The notes below the pieces were generated by a model. That model did not search any database. It was not told the origin of the DNA and saw only the letters and a program-made list of their open reading frames with translations. DNA of 64,000 nt from Helicobacter pametensis ATCC 51478 (GTDB lineage Bacteria > Campylobacterota > Campylobacteria > Campylobacterales > Helicobacteraceae): contig NZ_JADE01000007.1 of assembly GCF_000518225.1 (NCBI RefSeq), positions 62,001 to 126,000 on the forward strand, read 5' to 3'. The translations under genes and the position numbers were made by a program. Of this stretch, positions 47,882 through 56,100 are shown one piece after another (positions within the stretch are counted from its first letter, which is position 1; every line of letters begins with the position of its first letter).

Positions 47882-48848
47882 TCCTTATTTATTATCTTGT
47901 GTGTCCTGTGTCTTGCTTTTGGCAGAACCATCAGCATTTGAAAGTCAGAGTGGGGCGACCAAAAAAGATATTCGCAATCTCAAAGATAGTAGTCTTAACC
48001 TCTCATCTATCATAGTGGATATTCAAGGCAGGCTTGAGACACTTGAACAAGTGCAATATGGGTTGCAAAGCCTTTATGATAGTCAAAATCAAAAATTACA
48101 AAATATTCTAGGTGATCTTGAAAAACATTCATTGACTTCTCAAGAAACAAGAGCTCAAGTGGATTTGCTCAAAGAAAATTATGATCGCTTGAGTCAAGAT
48201 CAAAAAAAGCTTGAAGTCGAGCAAAAAAAGTTTTTGGAAATGATTGAGGGGATTGAAAAAAAGATTCGTGAACTTACAGAGATTGGAGCTAATCTCAATG
48301 CACTTGTATTGAAAGAGTTTGAGAATGTTAAAACTGAGTTAAAAAAGCAAGCAGAAGTAATTTTGACAAATCAAGATAATGTCCAAAAGCTTAGCCTTGA
48401 GCTTGAAAAATTTGCTCTTGATCAAAAGAAAGAGAGAGAAAAGAGTGCTTTTAAATTTTATGAAAAAAAATCAGATGTCCTCAAAGAAGCGAAGCGAATG
48501 TTTTGGGATAAGAAATTTAATGAGGCACGCGATAGGTTTTCATGGCTTGTTAGTCAAAATTATCAAAAAGCCGAGTCTAATTATTTTTTGGGACAGATTG
48601 CTTATCGTCAAAAGCGCTATGAAGATGCAATTTTTTATTATCGAGAGAGTGCGACTATCGATGATAAGGCAAGTTATATGCCTCTTTTGATGCTCAACAC
48701 AGCAAAATCATTTGAAGCGATTAAAGACTTGAAAAATACACTAAAATTCGCCGAAACGCTTTTGAGCCTATATCCTAAATCAAAAGAGGCTATTGAGGCA
48801 AAAAAGATTCAAAATAAATTAAAAGGAGAAAAAAAGGATGGAAAATAA
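47862..48848 (+). CDS. Cell division coordinator CpoB/YbgF-like periplasmic protein
   Basis: Exported coiled-coil plus TPR protein that accompanies the Tol-Pal system. TTG 47862, eight bases after AGGAG, gives a signal peptide (LSCVSCVLLLAEPSA) and 328 residues; the longer frame from 47790 lies inside pal. Coiled coil spans about residues 35-220, and the C-terminal third holds TPR-like repeats (AKRMFWDKKFNEARDRFSWL, AESNYFLGQIAYRQKRYEDA, LLMLNTAKSFEAIKDLKNTL). The start is the least certain point. Confidence 0.8.
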   Translation: MLLRRISPYLLSCVSCVLLLAEPSAFESQSGATKKDIRNLKDSSLNLSSIIVDIQGRLETLEQVQYGLQSLYDSQNQKLQNILGDLEKHSLTSQETRAQVDLLKENYDRLSQDQKKLEVEQKKFLEMIEGIEKKIRELTEIGANLNALVLKEFENVKTELKKQAEVILTNQDNVQKLSLELEKFALDQKKEREKSAFKFYEKKSDVLKEAKRMFWDKKFNEARDRFSWLVSQNYQKAESNYFLGQIAYRQKRYEDAIFYYRESATIDDKASYMPLLMLNTAKSFEAIKDLKNTLKFAETLLSLYPKSKEAIEAKKIQNKLKGEKKDGK

Positions 48849-49386
48849 ACAAGTCATTGCGATGGAATATCTTGTCAGGGAAGAGGGCAAAGAGGAGATC
48901 TTGGATCAGAGTCAAGATGGTGAGCCACTAGAGTTTATTTTGGGTGCTTCTCAGGTTATTGCAGGACTTGAAAATGCATTGAATGGTGTTCAAAAGGGAG
49001 AAAGCAAGACAGTGGTAGTCAAGCCAGAGGATGCCTATGGAGAGTATCGAGTAGATTTTATCCAAGAGGTTCCAATCGATCAATTTGAAGGAATTGAGCT
49101 CAAAGAGGGGATGACACTTTTTGGGCAGGGTGAAGATGGTCGCAGTGTGCAAGTCACTGTCAAAAGTTTCAATGATCAAATTGTAATGATTGATTACAAT
49201 CATCCTTTAGCAGGAAAAACTCTCGTTTTTGATGTGAAAGTTTTAGATGTGCGTCAGGCAACAGAAGAAGATCTACTAGCTTTGGGTGGAGGAGGTTGCT
49301 GCAGTAGTGGAGGGCATCATCATGAAGAAGATGGTGGGGGTTGTTGTAGTGGAGGAGGTTGCTGTGGTGGAGGGCATCACCACTAA
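48838..49386 (+). CDS. slyD: FKBP-type peptidyl-prolyl isomerase SlyD with metal-binding tail
   Basis: Prolyl isomerase, chaperone and nickel-binding protein. It has the split FKBP core (GEPLEFILGASQVIAGLENA, YGEYRVDFIQEVP), the inserted chaperone flap (about residues 75-125) and a C-terminal Cys/His cluster from about residue 150 containing six Cys and six His, ending in GGGHHH. SlyD supplies nickel for hydrogenase and urease maturation in bacteria; here that is inference. It has 182 residues. ATG 48838 overlaps the preceding gene by 11 bases. Confidence 0.94.
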   Translation: MENKQVIAMEYLVREEGKEEILDQSQDGEPLEFILGASQVIAGLENALNGVQKGESKTVVVKPEDAYGEYRVDFIQEVPIDQFEGIELKEGMTLFGQGEDGRSVQVTVKSFNDQIVMIDYNHPLAGKTLVFDVKVLDVRQATEEDLLALGGGGCCSSGGHHHEEDGGGCCSGGGCCGGGHHH

Positions 49387-49387
49387 T

Positions 49388-49397
49388 CCCCCCCCCC
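49388..49397. repeat. C10 homopolymer downstream of slyD
   Basis: Ten C residues one base after the slyD stop, in the 29-base gap to the convergent small exported-protein gene. It lies outside both frames. Confidence 0.9.
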
Positions 49398-49415
49398 TAT
49401 GGATTTAGCTGATTC

Positions 49416-49709
49416 TTAGTAAGCTCGATTGCGAACACATTGAATCTCGATTTTGGATGCTGTGAGCATATCTCCAGAATAAAATAGATCCAGTTCGACA
49501 ATATCACCCACTCTCAAATCAGCAAATTTTTTTGAAATATCCCATGCAAGCCAGCATGAATCTTCTTCGATTTTTGTATTGGGCAAAACTTTGATCAAGG
49601 ATCCATTGACAGTGATTGTTTTGTTTTGATGATCAATGCTTTCAATCACTCCCTTTTGATCAGCGATCACAAGACTTCCCAACAATAGAAATAGTGCAAG
49701 TTTTTTCAT
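49416..49709 (-). CDS. Small exported protein, tandem paralogue A
   Basis: Not recognised by name. A 97-residue protein with a signal peptide (MKKLALFLLLGSLVIA) and a mature part of about 80 residues with short beta-type strands (KGVIESIDHQNKTITVNG) resembling a DUF5666/OB-like fold. It has two cysteines, one in EEDSCWLAWD and one in IQCVRNRAY. It is clearly paralogous to the gene at 49808 (same length, same SID-x3-KTIT-NG, KKFADL and RNRAY motifs). Two genes in tandem, about 100 bases apart. Confidence 0.8.
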   Translation of the reverse strand: MKKLALFLLLGSLVIADQKGVIESIDHQNKTITVNGSLIKVLPNTKIEEDSCWLAWDISKKFADLRVGDIVELDLFYSGDMLTASKIEIQCVRNRAY

Positions 49710-49751
49710 CTTAACTCTCTTGAGATATATGGGATATATGCTTGAAGTTTT

Positions 49752-49774
49752 GGGTTTGAATGGCGTTCAATCCC
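49752..49774 (-). other. Inverted repeat between the two tandem paralogues
   Basis: GGGTTTGAA and TTCAATCCC form nine pairs with one mismatch around a five-base loop. It follows the stop of the upstream paralogue on the minus strand but lacks a T-run, so it is at best a weak terminator or an RNA-processing hairpin. Confidence 0.4.
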
Positions 49775-49807
49775 TGATCTCCCACCCCCTTTAGATGATG
49801 TACTAAC

Positions 49808-50110
49808 TCAATAAGCACGATTTTGCATACATTTAATCTCAATCTCTTCAGCAACAGGTTGATTGTTATTGTAAATGAGATCAACATCAACAAGATCACC
49901 TTGTTTTAGATCAGCAAATTTTTTAGGAGAATCCCATCCCATTCCACATGCATCTTGCTCAATCTTTGTATAAGGCATCACACCAATCACTGTCCCATTG
50001 ATAGTGATTGTTTTTTGAGCATTGTCGATAGATTGGATAATTCCCTTGATATCAGCAGCCATTCCGATACTCATTCCAAGTGTTAGTAAGACTAATAGTT
50101 GTTTTTTCAT
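49808..50110 (-). CDS. Small exported protein, tandem paralogue B
   Basis: A 100-residue exported protein with signal peptide (MKKQLLVLLTLGMSIGMAA) and a mature domain (IKGIIQSIDNAQKTITING, KKFADLKQGDLVDVDL) paralogous to the gene at 49416. The two cysteines (in EQDACGMGWD and IKCMQNRAY) are shared between the paralogues and could form a disulfide. AAAAAGGAG precedes ATG 50110; a palindrome lies just upstream of it. Function not known; a metal, ligand or envelope-stress role cannot be told from sequence. Confidence 0.8.
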   Translation of the reverse strand: MKKQLLVLLTLGMSIGMAADIKGIIQSIDNAQKTITINGTVIGVMPYTKIEQDACGMGWDSPKKFADLKQGDLVDVDLIYNNNQPVAEEIEIKCMQNRAY

Positions 50111-50125
50111 TTTTACTCCTTTTTG

Positions 50126-50140
50126 TGCGCTTTAAGCGCA
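50126..50140. promoter_or_regulatory. Palindrome just upstream of paralogue B
   Basis: TGCGCTTTAAGCGCA, seven-base arms around a single T, begins 16 bases upstream of the ATG and abuts the Shine-Dalgarno. It could be an operator or a leader hairpin. Confidence 0.5.
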
Positions 50141-50162
50141 TATGTTGTGATTGATGAGTTTT

Positions 50163-50190
50163 ATCAAGGAAGCTACAAAAGCGCCTTGAT
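50163..50190. promoter_or_regulatory. Second inverted repeat upstream of paralogue B
   Basis: ATCAAGG (50163-50169) and CCTTGAT (50184-50190) are exact reverse complements 14 bases apart. It lies between the purU stop and paralogue B; a purU terminator is possible but no T-run follows. Confidence 0.4.
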
Positions 50191-50253
50191 TTACTCTAAT
50201 GTCTCCAAAGAGATGTGAGTATGATAGATAGAGAAAATAAAATTTATCTAAAA

Positions 50254-51084
50254 TCAAAAAATAATCGTTTTGTTTTGAAAAACAAATACACGATCTTCCA
50301 AGACTAGATTTAGCCCTCGTGCCAAGACAACCTTTTCTACATCGCGTCCAGCTCTTTGCATATCTCTCCAGTCATAAGAGTGATCGACACTGATTGTATC
50401 TTGCACGATGATGGGTCCCTCATCAAGATGATCATTGACAAAATGTGCAGTTGCTCCAATGATTTTTACACCTCGCTCATAGGCCTGCTTGTATGGGTTA
50501 GCACCAATGAAGGCAGGTAGGAAAGAGTGATGGATATTGATGATTTTATTGGGGAAATGTGCGATGAAAGAAGGGGTGAGAATCCTCATGTATTTTGCTA
50601 GCACAAGAAGATCTGGTGAAAATTTTTCGATCACGGCAAGGATCATTTTTTCATGTTCTTGGCGTGAAAGATTTTCTGAATCGATATGAAAAAATGGGAT
50701 TTCAAAGCGCTCACTAAGAGATTGGAGAGTGGCATGATTGGAGATGATTGCTTGGATATTAGCATCTAGTTCGCCACTGTCATGGCGTATGAGGAGATCC
50801 CCTAGGCAATGATTTTCTTTTGTGCAAAGAATAATGATTGATTTTTTTTCTTCTTGCTTGATTTGTATTTTTGCTTTGGGCGAGAGTGCGGATTGTAGTT
50901 CTTTGAGAAGATTTTGCAAGTCGCATATGCCCCGAAATTGAGTACGCATAAAAAAGTGATGATTCTCAAGATCAACATGCTCATCATTTTTTTCGATGTT
51001 GAGTTCGTTTGCACTTAAAATCGTTGCAACTTTGGCAATGATTCCTTGAGAATCTGGTGAGCTAATGGTGAGAATATATTTCAT
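50254..51084 (-). CDS. purU: Formyltetrahydrofolate deformylase
   Basis: Hydrolyses 10-formyl-THF to formate and THF, supplying formate and balancing C1 units. It has an N-terminal ACT domain (residues 1-80, ILTISSPDSQGIIAKVATIL) and a formyltransferase-fold catalytic domain with NIHHSFLPAFIGANPYKQA, GATAHFVNDHLDEGPII and QDTISVDHS. It has 276 residues. ATG 51084 overlaps the sppA stop (ATGA); the sppA-purU pair occurs in H. pylori as I recall. Confidence 0.94.
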   Translation of the reverse strand: MKYILTISSPDSQGIIAKVATILSANELNIEKNDEHVDLENHHFFMRTQFRGICDLQNLLKELQSALSPKAKIQIKQEEKKSIIILCTKENHCLGDLLIRHDSGELDANIQAIISNHATLQSLSERFEIPFFHIDSENLSRQEHEKMILAVIEKFSPDLLVLAKYMRILTPSFIAHFPNKIINIHHSFLPAFIGANPYKQAYERGVKIIGATAHFVNDHLDEGPIIVQDTISVDHSYDWRDMQRAGRDVEKVVLARGLNLVLEDRVFVFQNKTIIF

Positions 51085-51947
51085 CGGATATTCTCACGAA
51101 AGAAGTTTGATAGGAGTGTCAAAGATGTATGACTTAGGCGATCAAGCCATTCTTGAGTCTTGGACTTTTCAAGCCAGATGGGTTTAGAAACTTGTGCGAT
51201 TTCGCTTAGTTCTTTGATGGCTTGATTTTGCGATCCGATTGCATCAATCAGACCTAATTTAAGTGCAGTTTGTGCGCTAAAGATTTTGCCATCGGCAAAT
51301 ACCTTTGGATCATTATTGCTCAAAGAGCGAGCTTGGATCACATCATTGACAAACATCTTGTATTGCTCTTCAAGAAAATTTTGTAAGAATTTTTTTTCAT
51401 TTTCTTTCCATGTTCTTAGGGGTGTTCCGATGCGTTTATACTCTCCCTCTTGTAGAGTTTGAGAGCCAATACCGATTTTATCAAGGAGTGGTTTGATATT
51501 GAAACCCTCGATCACAACACCAATTGAGCCAATGATTGCTCCACGATTGGCAATGATTTTATCACTATACATTCCTCCATAATATCCACCACTTGCCATC
51601 ACTCCTTCTACATGTGCGATTACAGGCATCACATCGCGCAATTCTTTGACTAGATTGGCAATTTCAATGCTTGGACCCACAGCACCTCCTGGTGAGTCGA
51701 TGATGAGGAGAGCTCCTTTGATATTTGGGTGGGATTTGATTCTCTCAATCTGCTCTCTAAAATCATCACTTTGAAAGATTGGACCTCTGAGATAAAGTTT
51801 GGCTAGATTGGCTTGGGAGTTTTGTGTTTCATTCCCACTCCCCCAAAATAGAGCGATAATCAAAAGTAACACAATTAGTTTGAAATACTTCATCGCAAAA
51901 TCTAGAGGCTTGGTGAGATAGCGTATGATTGTTCTTAGAGTTTCCAT
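51081..51947 (-). CDS. sppA: Signal peptide peptidase SppA (short form)
   Basis: Membrane-bound serine protease that degrades leftover signal peptides. ATG 51947 follows AAGGAGAAC. An N-terminal helix (about residues 22-40) precedes the S49 domain with DSPGGAVGPS, the nucleophile in VMASGGYYGGMYSDKIIANRGAIIGSIGV and the basic lysine in GEYKRIGTPLR. It has 288 residues, the single-domain form. The longer frame to 52049 lies inside mqnF, whose last codons it overlaps by 13 bases. Confidence 0.94.
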   Translation of the reverse strand: METLRTIIRYLTKPLDFAMKYFKLIVLLLIIALFWGSGNETQNSQANLAKLYLRGPIFQSDDFREQIERIKSHPNIKGALLIIDSPGGAVGPSIEIANLVKELRDVMPVIAHVEGVMASGGYYGGMYSDKIIANRGAIIGSIGVVIEGFNIKPLLDKIGIGSQTLQEGEYKRIGTPLRTWKENEKKFLQNFLEEQYKMFVNDVIQARSLSNNDPKVFADGKIFSAQTALKLGLIDAIGSQNQAIKELSEIAQVSKPIWLEKSKTQEWLDRLSHTSLTLLSNFFRENIR

Positions 51948-53200
51948 GTTTGTTCTCCTTGTCCATTGATATAGAGTTGTGTGACATGCGTGTGAGCATG
52001 AAGCACGAAATGTAGAGGTTTTTGTCTGGAGCTTTCGATCCCCTCGCACTCAAAGATAGCCAAATCAGCATCTTTGCCCTCACCGATCTCTCCATTGGGA
52101 TTGCCCAGAGCGAGTGCTGGGAAGCGCGTGATCCCCAAAATCAAATCTTGCGCTAATTGCATGGCATCTAAGGATGCATAACCAAAAAATGCACTGCGAA
52201 TCTCCTCAATTAGATTGAGAGAATGATTGGAGCTCAATCCATCTGTGCTAAAAATTGGATGAAGATCAAAATATCTTAATTTGTCTAAATCAAGATATCG
52301 TCCATTTAGCAGGCGGTTGGATCTTGGTGCGCATGCGACAAAACCACAAAGCTTGGCGATTCTATCCAAAATCTCATCATCAGCAAATAAGCAATGAACA
52401 AAAAGAGGAGAGGTGTCTTGTAAAAGATCTAGAAATTCCAAAGCATTCATGGAGGGCTTGGCTTGATGAACACCAAAGAAATGTGAGAAAAATTCTTTGA
52501 ACCATCCATTTTGATGGTATAGCCATTGTTTTTCTTCCTTGGATTCCAAAAAATGACAACTTAGTCTCACTCCCTCATGTTTGGCAAGATGAGCAATTTT
52601 TCGAGCCAAGACATAATGTGTGGAATAGGGAGAGTGGATTGCGAGTGCTGGCTTGAATCTAGCGCTGCTATATTGCCTACATTCTTCAAAACGCTCCAAA
52701 AGATTCCCATATAAAAAATCCAAAGCCTCAGGATTGCTTCCAATTGCTTCATTGAAGAGTGTGACTTTTAGGGGAGAGTGGATCAGAGGAGAGATATCAT
52801 AACCATAGCTACTGATTGCTCCAACGCTTGCCACACCGCTTGCAAGTTGGAGTTTGATTTCGCGTTGAATACTTTGTGAGAGTTCAGTCATCAAATCATC
52901 ACGATGCGTAATGACACTGCTGAGCCATGAGGGAAAATCTCCATATAAAAGATGAGATCGGTTATTGCTAAATTCAAAATGAATATGCGCATTGCTCAAT
53001 GCTGGGAGTAAAACCGAATCGGTATAAAATGATGCCTGAAGCTCTGGATAGCTTTGTGTGAGTGATTTGAAATCTTGAATCTTGAGGATTTTGTTGTGTT
53101 GAGAGCGTGGATCACACTCAATGAGTAGCCCTCCATTTTCAAGGATTGAGAATCTCTCATCACATAAAAATATACAGCTTGCACCTATGATTTGCTTCAT
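51935..53200 (-). CDS. mqnF: Aminofutalosine deaminase family hydrolase (MqnF-like)
   Basis: Amidohydrolase of the menaquinone (futalosine) pathway, deaminating 6-amino-6-deoxyfutalosine. Zinc-site motifs are LPALSNAHIHFE (His-x-His), HSPYSTHYV, SCHFLESKEE and STDGLSSN. It has 421 residues, and its position next to a pyrC-like and a ccdA gene resembles the H. pylori mqnF locus. The substrate is inferred from that resemblance; other members of the family deaminate other purines or triazines. Two bases separate it from mscS. Confidence 0.85.
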   Translation of the reverse strand: MKQIIGASCIFLCDERFSILENGGLLIECDPRSQHNKILKIQDFKSLTQSYPELQASFYTDSVLLPALSNAHIHFEFSNNRSHLLYGDFPSWLSSVITHRDDLMTELSQSIQREIKLQLASGVASVGAISSYGYDISPLIHSPLKVTLFNEAIGSNPEALDFLYGNLLERFEECRQYSSARFKPALAIHSPYSTHYVLARKIAHLAKHEGVRLSCHFLESKEEKQWLYHQNGWFKEFFSHFFGVHQAKPSMNALEFLDLLQDTSPLFVHCLFADDEILDRIAKLCGFVACAPRSNRLLNGRYLDLDKLRYFDLHPIFSTDGLSSNHSLNLIEEIRSAFFGYASLDAMQLAQDLILGITRFPALALGNPNGEIGEGKDADLAIFECEGIESSRQKPLHFVLHAHTHVTQLYINGQGEQTWKL

Positions 53201-53201
53201 T

Positions 53202-53978
53202 TTAACCCTTTATAGAGATTTCAATTTTGTCAAATTGAGATTGAAGCAATTCAATCATTTTTTGAAAAATTAGATTTTGATCAAAGGGTTGTGTGACCCA
53301 AAAAGAGAGATGAAAGACAAGCGTTTGATCTTGAATGGAGATCAGTTGAACTGTCGGTGGTTTGATATGTTGCTTGGTGATCTGGATGGAGTTTTGAAGG
53401 ATAGTTTGAATTTCTTGGAGTGGTTTTTGGGTTTGAAGTGTAAGTGTCCATGAGAGCTTGGAGTGTTTGGATTGTGCGTGATTGATGATGGTTGTTTTGG
53501 TGATATTTGTATTGGGGATGATAGATTGGGATTGATCTTCTGTGATTAGGATTGTGTGAAAGAGATTGATGGTTTTCACTCTTCCTTTGGTCGTTCCGAT
53601 TTGAACTTCATCATCTTTTTTGAATGGGCGTAAAATGACCAAAAGAAGCCCACTTGCAAGATTGGAGAGTGAGTCTTTGAGTCCTAGAGCAATTGCTAGG
53701 CCTATTGTCCCAAGAACAGCGACAAAAGAATTTGTAGGAATCCCAAGAGAGCCAAGCAGGGTGATGATTGTCAGGAGTGCAATCACAATAAAGCTTGCTT
53801 GAGCAAAAAAATTACCCAAGATTTCATCTTGTTTTGAGAGAGTAAGCTTGACTTTTTTGCGTATCCAAAATGCCAAATAAATACCGATAGAGAGAATGAC
53901 ACTAGCTTTTAGCGCATGGATGACCCATGATCCGTGAGAATGCCAGAGTGAAAAGAGATAAGTGAAAAAATCTTGCAT
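53202..53978 (-). CDS. Small-conductance mechanosensitive channel (MscS family)
   Basis: Osmotic safety valve in the inner membrane. Three helices in residues 15-120, with the pore helix TIGLAIALGLKDSLSNLASGLLL (MscS TM3 pattern of Gly/Ala), then the beta domain with LRPFKKDDEVQIGTTKGRVKTINLFHTIL. It has 258 residues. ATG 53978 overlaps the preceding stop (TAATG). It interrupts the mqnF-pyrC' pair found together in H. pylori as I recall. Confidence 0.9.
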   Translation of the reverse strand: MQDFFTYLFSLWHSHGSWVIHALKASVILSIGIYLAFWIRKKVKLTLSKQDEILGNFFAQASFIVIALLTIITLLGSLGIPTNSFVAVLGTIGLAIALGLKDSLSNLASGLLLVILRPFKKDDEVQIGTTKGRVKTINLFHTILITEDQSQSIIPNTNITKTTIINHAQSKHSKLSWTLTLQTQKPLQEIQTILQNSIQITKQHIKPPTVQLISIQDQTLVFHLSFWVTQPFDQNLIFQKMIELLQSQFDKIEISIKG

Positions 53979-55150
53979 TAGGAAATCTTATGTAGACCTG
54001 TTTTGTGAGAGAAGAAGGCCTTGATGGATCCAAAGAGTTCGCGCTTACCATAGAGGGGGTGTGAGATCTCAAAGGATTGATTGGGATCAATGATGATGAG
54101 ATCTGCCTTTTTCCCTCTGCTAATCTCTCCGGCATTTATGTGCAAGAATTTGGCTTGATTGAATGATGTTTTGGCACTTAGTTCGCTGAGGGTTAGACGC
54201 CTAGATTTGACGAGCTCTGTGAAGAGTAGGGGAAAATAAAAATCTAGACAATCCACTCCTGAACTTGCATCCTCAAAGGTTTGCTCTTTGGAGCTTGTAG
54301 AAAATTCACGATAGAGAGAGGTGAGCATATCAATTTTGGAGATTTGATCAAGGAAAAACTCTTGTGTGTGCTGTGTGGTGAGAGGGGGTGTAATTTTGGC
54401 CCATGGATCATATGTGAAGATTCGCTCTTCATTGAGGAGTAGATGATGGATACTGATTTCATTTTGAATCCAAGGTGTATCAAGAGTTTGATTGAAGAGT
54501 TTTTCCTCACTCAATGCTTGCAGGAGAGTGGGGATTTTGTAAGCATTGGCCAAACAGAAGAATTTGGAGAATTCCATCTCTTGGATAAAAGGAGGGATGT
54601 GGGATAATCCCATTTTGAAACTATTTTCGCTCTCTACGCTCACTCCTCCTAGATGATGGGTGAGTGAGCAAATACAAGAGAGATTGAGAAACTTGGCATA
54701 GTCATAGATATATTTGAGTGCATGACTTGGGGTGGAGGATTGGATTGATATGGCTAGTGCTTGTTGATGTCGCATCTTGCTAATTTCTTGAATCTTATTA
54801 TCCATCCATGGAATCGCACTTGAAGCAAAGGTGATCTGACTTTGTGTGTTAAAAAATTGCAAAAATTCTGCTTCATGCATAGAGGTATTAAGAGCAATTG
54901 TGCCTACTCCACCCCTCTTGGCTTTTTCTTGTAGGAGGGTGAGATTGGATTGAGAGCAATTTGTGATTTGGATATTGAGGTCGATACATGCAGGCAAAAT
55001 GATGAGATTTGATGCATCAAGTGAATTTTTCTCTGCAGTCACAATTGAGGGGCTAATTTCAGTGATGATTCCATCTTGAATCCTAAGATCAGCTCTGATC
55101 TCTCCTTGGTGGTCGCAGAGTAGGCCGTTGTGAATGACTAAAGAGTGCAT
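53978..55150 (-). CDS. Dihydroorotase-like protein without the metal-binding motif
   Basis: A 390-residue amidohydrolase-fold protein with the dihydroorotase layout: N-terminal LVIHNGLLCDHQGEIRADLR, central TIM-barrel, and the C-terminal EISRGKKADLIIIDPNQSFE. The metal motif near residue 57, normally DxHxH, reads DLNIQIT (Asn59, Gln61), and the usual catalytic-loop motifs are also absent. It is therefore likely a non-catalytic homologue, possibly a structural partner as in aspartate transcarbamoylase complexes of other bacteria. ATG 55150 follows AAGGAAT; a longer frame to 55207 overlaps ccdA. Confidence 0.85.
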   Translation of the reverse strand: MHSLVIHNGLLCDHQGEIRADLRIQDGIITEISPSIVTAEKNSLDASNLIILPACIDLNIQITNCSQSNLTLLQEKAKRGGVGTIALNTSMHEAEFLQFFNTQSQITFASSAIPWMDNKIQEISKMRHQQALAISIQSSTPSHALKYIYDYAKFLNLSCICSLTHHLGGVSVESENSFKMGLSHIPPFIQEMEFSKFFCLANAYKIPTLLQALSEEKLFNQTLDTPWIQNEISIHHLLLNEERIFTYDPWAKITPPLTTQHTQEFFLDQISKIDMLTSLYREFSTSSKEQTFEDASSGVDCLDFYFPLLFTELVKSRRLTLSELSAKTSFNQAKFLHINAGEISRGKKADLIIIDPNQSFEISHPLYGKRELFGSIKAFFSHKTGLHKIS

Positions 55151-55163
55151 ATTATTCCTTTTG

Positions 55164-55874
55164 TTAAGTGAGCCAAGCTGTGATGTTTCCGACAAAGTCA
55201 AGTGCAATGGTTATTCCAATGAGAATCAACAAGATTCCTGAGAGGATTTCAATCTTGTGCAGATGTTTGGAAAATGATTTGAGAAAATTTAAGCTACTTC
55301 CAATGAAGATTGAAGAGAGCAGGAAGGGGATTGCCAAACCTAGACAAAAGACAACCATAAGCCATAGAGAATAATTAGAATCAATCGTTGAGAGAGCAAG
55401 GATACTTGCAAGGATTGGACCGACACATGGACTCCATCCTAGTGAAAAACTCACACCTAGCAAAAATGGAGAGAGGAGTGAGTGTCCTTTAAACTCAAAG
55501 CGTTTGGTTTGGTAGAGGGCTTTGATTTTGAATATACCAAGGAAGTGGAGTCCAAAAAGAATGATCAAAATCCCAGCGATGTAGCGCACCCATGTAAGTT
55601 TGAAAAACTCACCCAAAATGCTATTGAAAAATAAACCAAGACAAATAAAAACCAAAAAGAATCCACTTATAAAAAGTAGGCAACTTAGGATGATTTTAGA
55701 GAGATGTGAGCGATGGTTTTGTTTGAGTTCTTGGATGGAGAGTCCTGAAATATAAGAAAAATATGCAGGCAATAGCGGAAGAATGCATGGACTAAGAAAT
55801 GTGAGAATGCCAGATAGAAAACTTGCGAGGATTGGGGCATTGACAAAAATACCTGTAAGCCATTTCTCTTCCAT
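55164..55874 (-). CDS. ccdA: CcdA/DsbD-type membrane thiol-electron transporter
   Basis: Passes electrons from the cytoplasm to periplasmic thiol proteins for cytochrome c maturation. The 236-residue protein has six hydrophobic segments, with the two transport cysteines in TFLSPCILPLLPAYFSY and SLGWSPCVGPILASIL. It lacks the N- and C-terminal DsbD domains. It serves the c-type cytochromes such as petC by inference. Start ATG 55874 has no strong Shine-Dalgarno visible but fits the first helix. Confidence 0.93.
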   Translation of the reverse strand: MEEKWLTGIFVNAPILASFLSGILTFLSPCILPLLPAYFSYISGLSIQELKQNHRSHLSKIILSCLLFISGFFLVFICLGLFFNSILGEFFKLTWVRYIAGILIILFGLHFLGIFKIKALYQTKRFEFKGHSLLSPFLLGVSFSLGWSPCVGPILASILALSTIDSNYSLWLMVVFCLGLAIPFLLSSIFIGSSLNFLKSFSKHLHKIEILSGILLILIGITIALDFVGNITAWLT

Positions 55875-55975
55875 AATTTAATCCCTTGATTTAAGTTTTT
55901 GTGTGGCTCAATATTTTTTGGAGTCGTTTGTGATTATACTTCAAGTTTTGATGCTTTTGGATATCGTGAGTTTGT

Positions 55976-55981
55976 TATAAT
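55976..55981 (+). promoter_or_regulatory. -10 box of the rhpA-like helicase gene
   Basis: TATAAT about 120 bases upstream of the helicase ATG; the predicted transcript would have a leader of about 110 bases containing a short ORF. Confidence 0.5.
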
Positions 55982-56069
55982 GGATTACATTTCTTAGACG
56001 AGTTTATTCACTATTTCTATCCGCGTTTTAGCTATTTGAAGTTTTGAGTTTTTGCAGCAAGAAAGGTGA

Positions 56070-56099
56070 ATGACTAAAATTTTGATTATTGGAAAATAA
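56070..56099 (+). CDS. Possible nine-residue leader peptide before the DEAD-box helicase
   Basis: ATG 56070 opens MTKILIIGK and stops at TAA 56097-56099, one base before the helicase ATG. GAAAGG lies at a good distance upstream. The short frame would place a terminating ribosome at the helicase start, as in coupled or attenuated leaders. It has no database-type support and could be chance. Confidence 0.35.
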   Translation: MTKILIIGK

Positions 56100-56100
56100 A

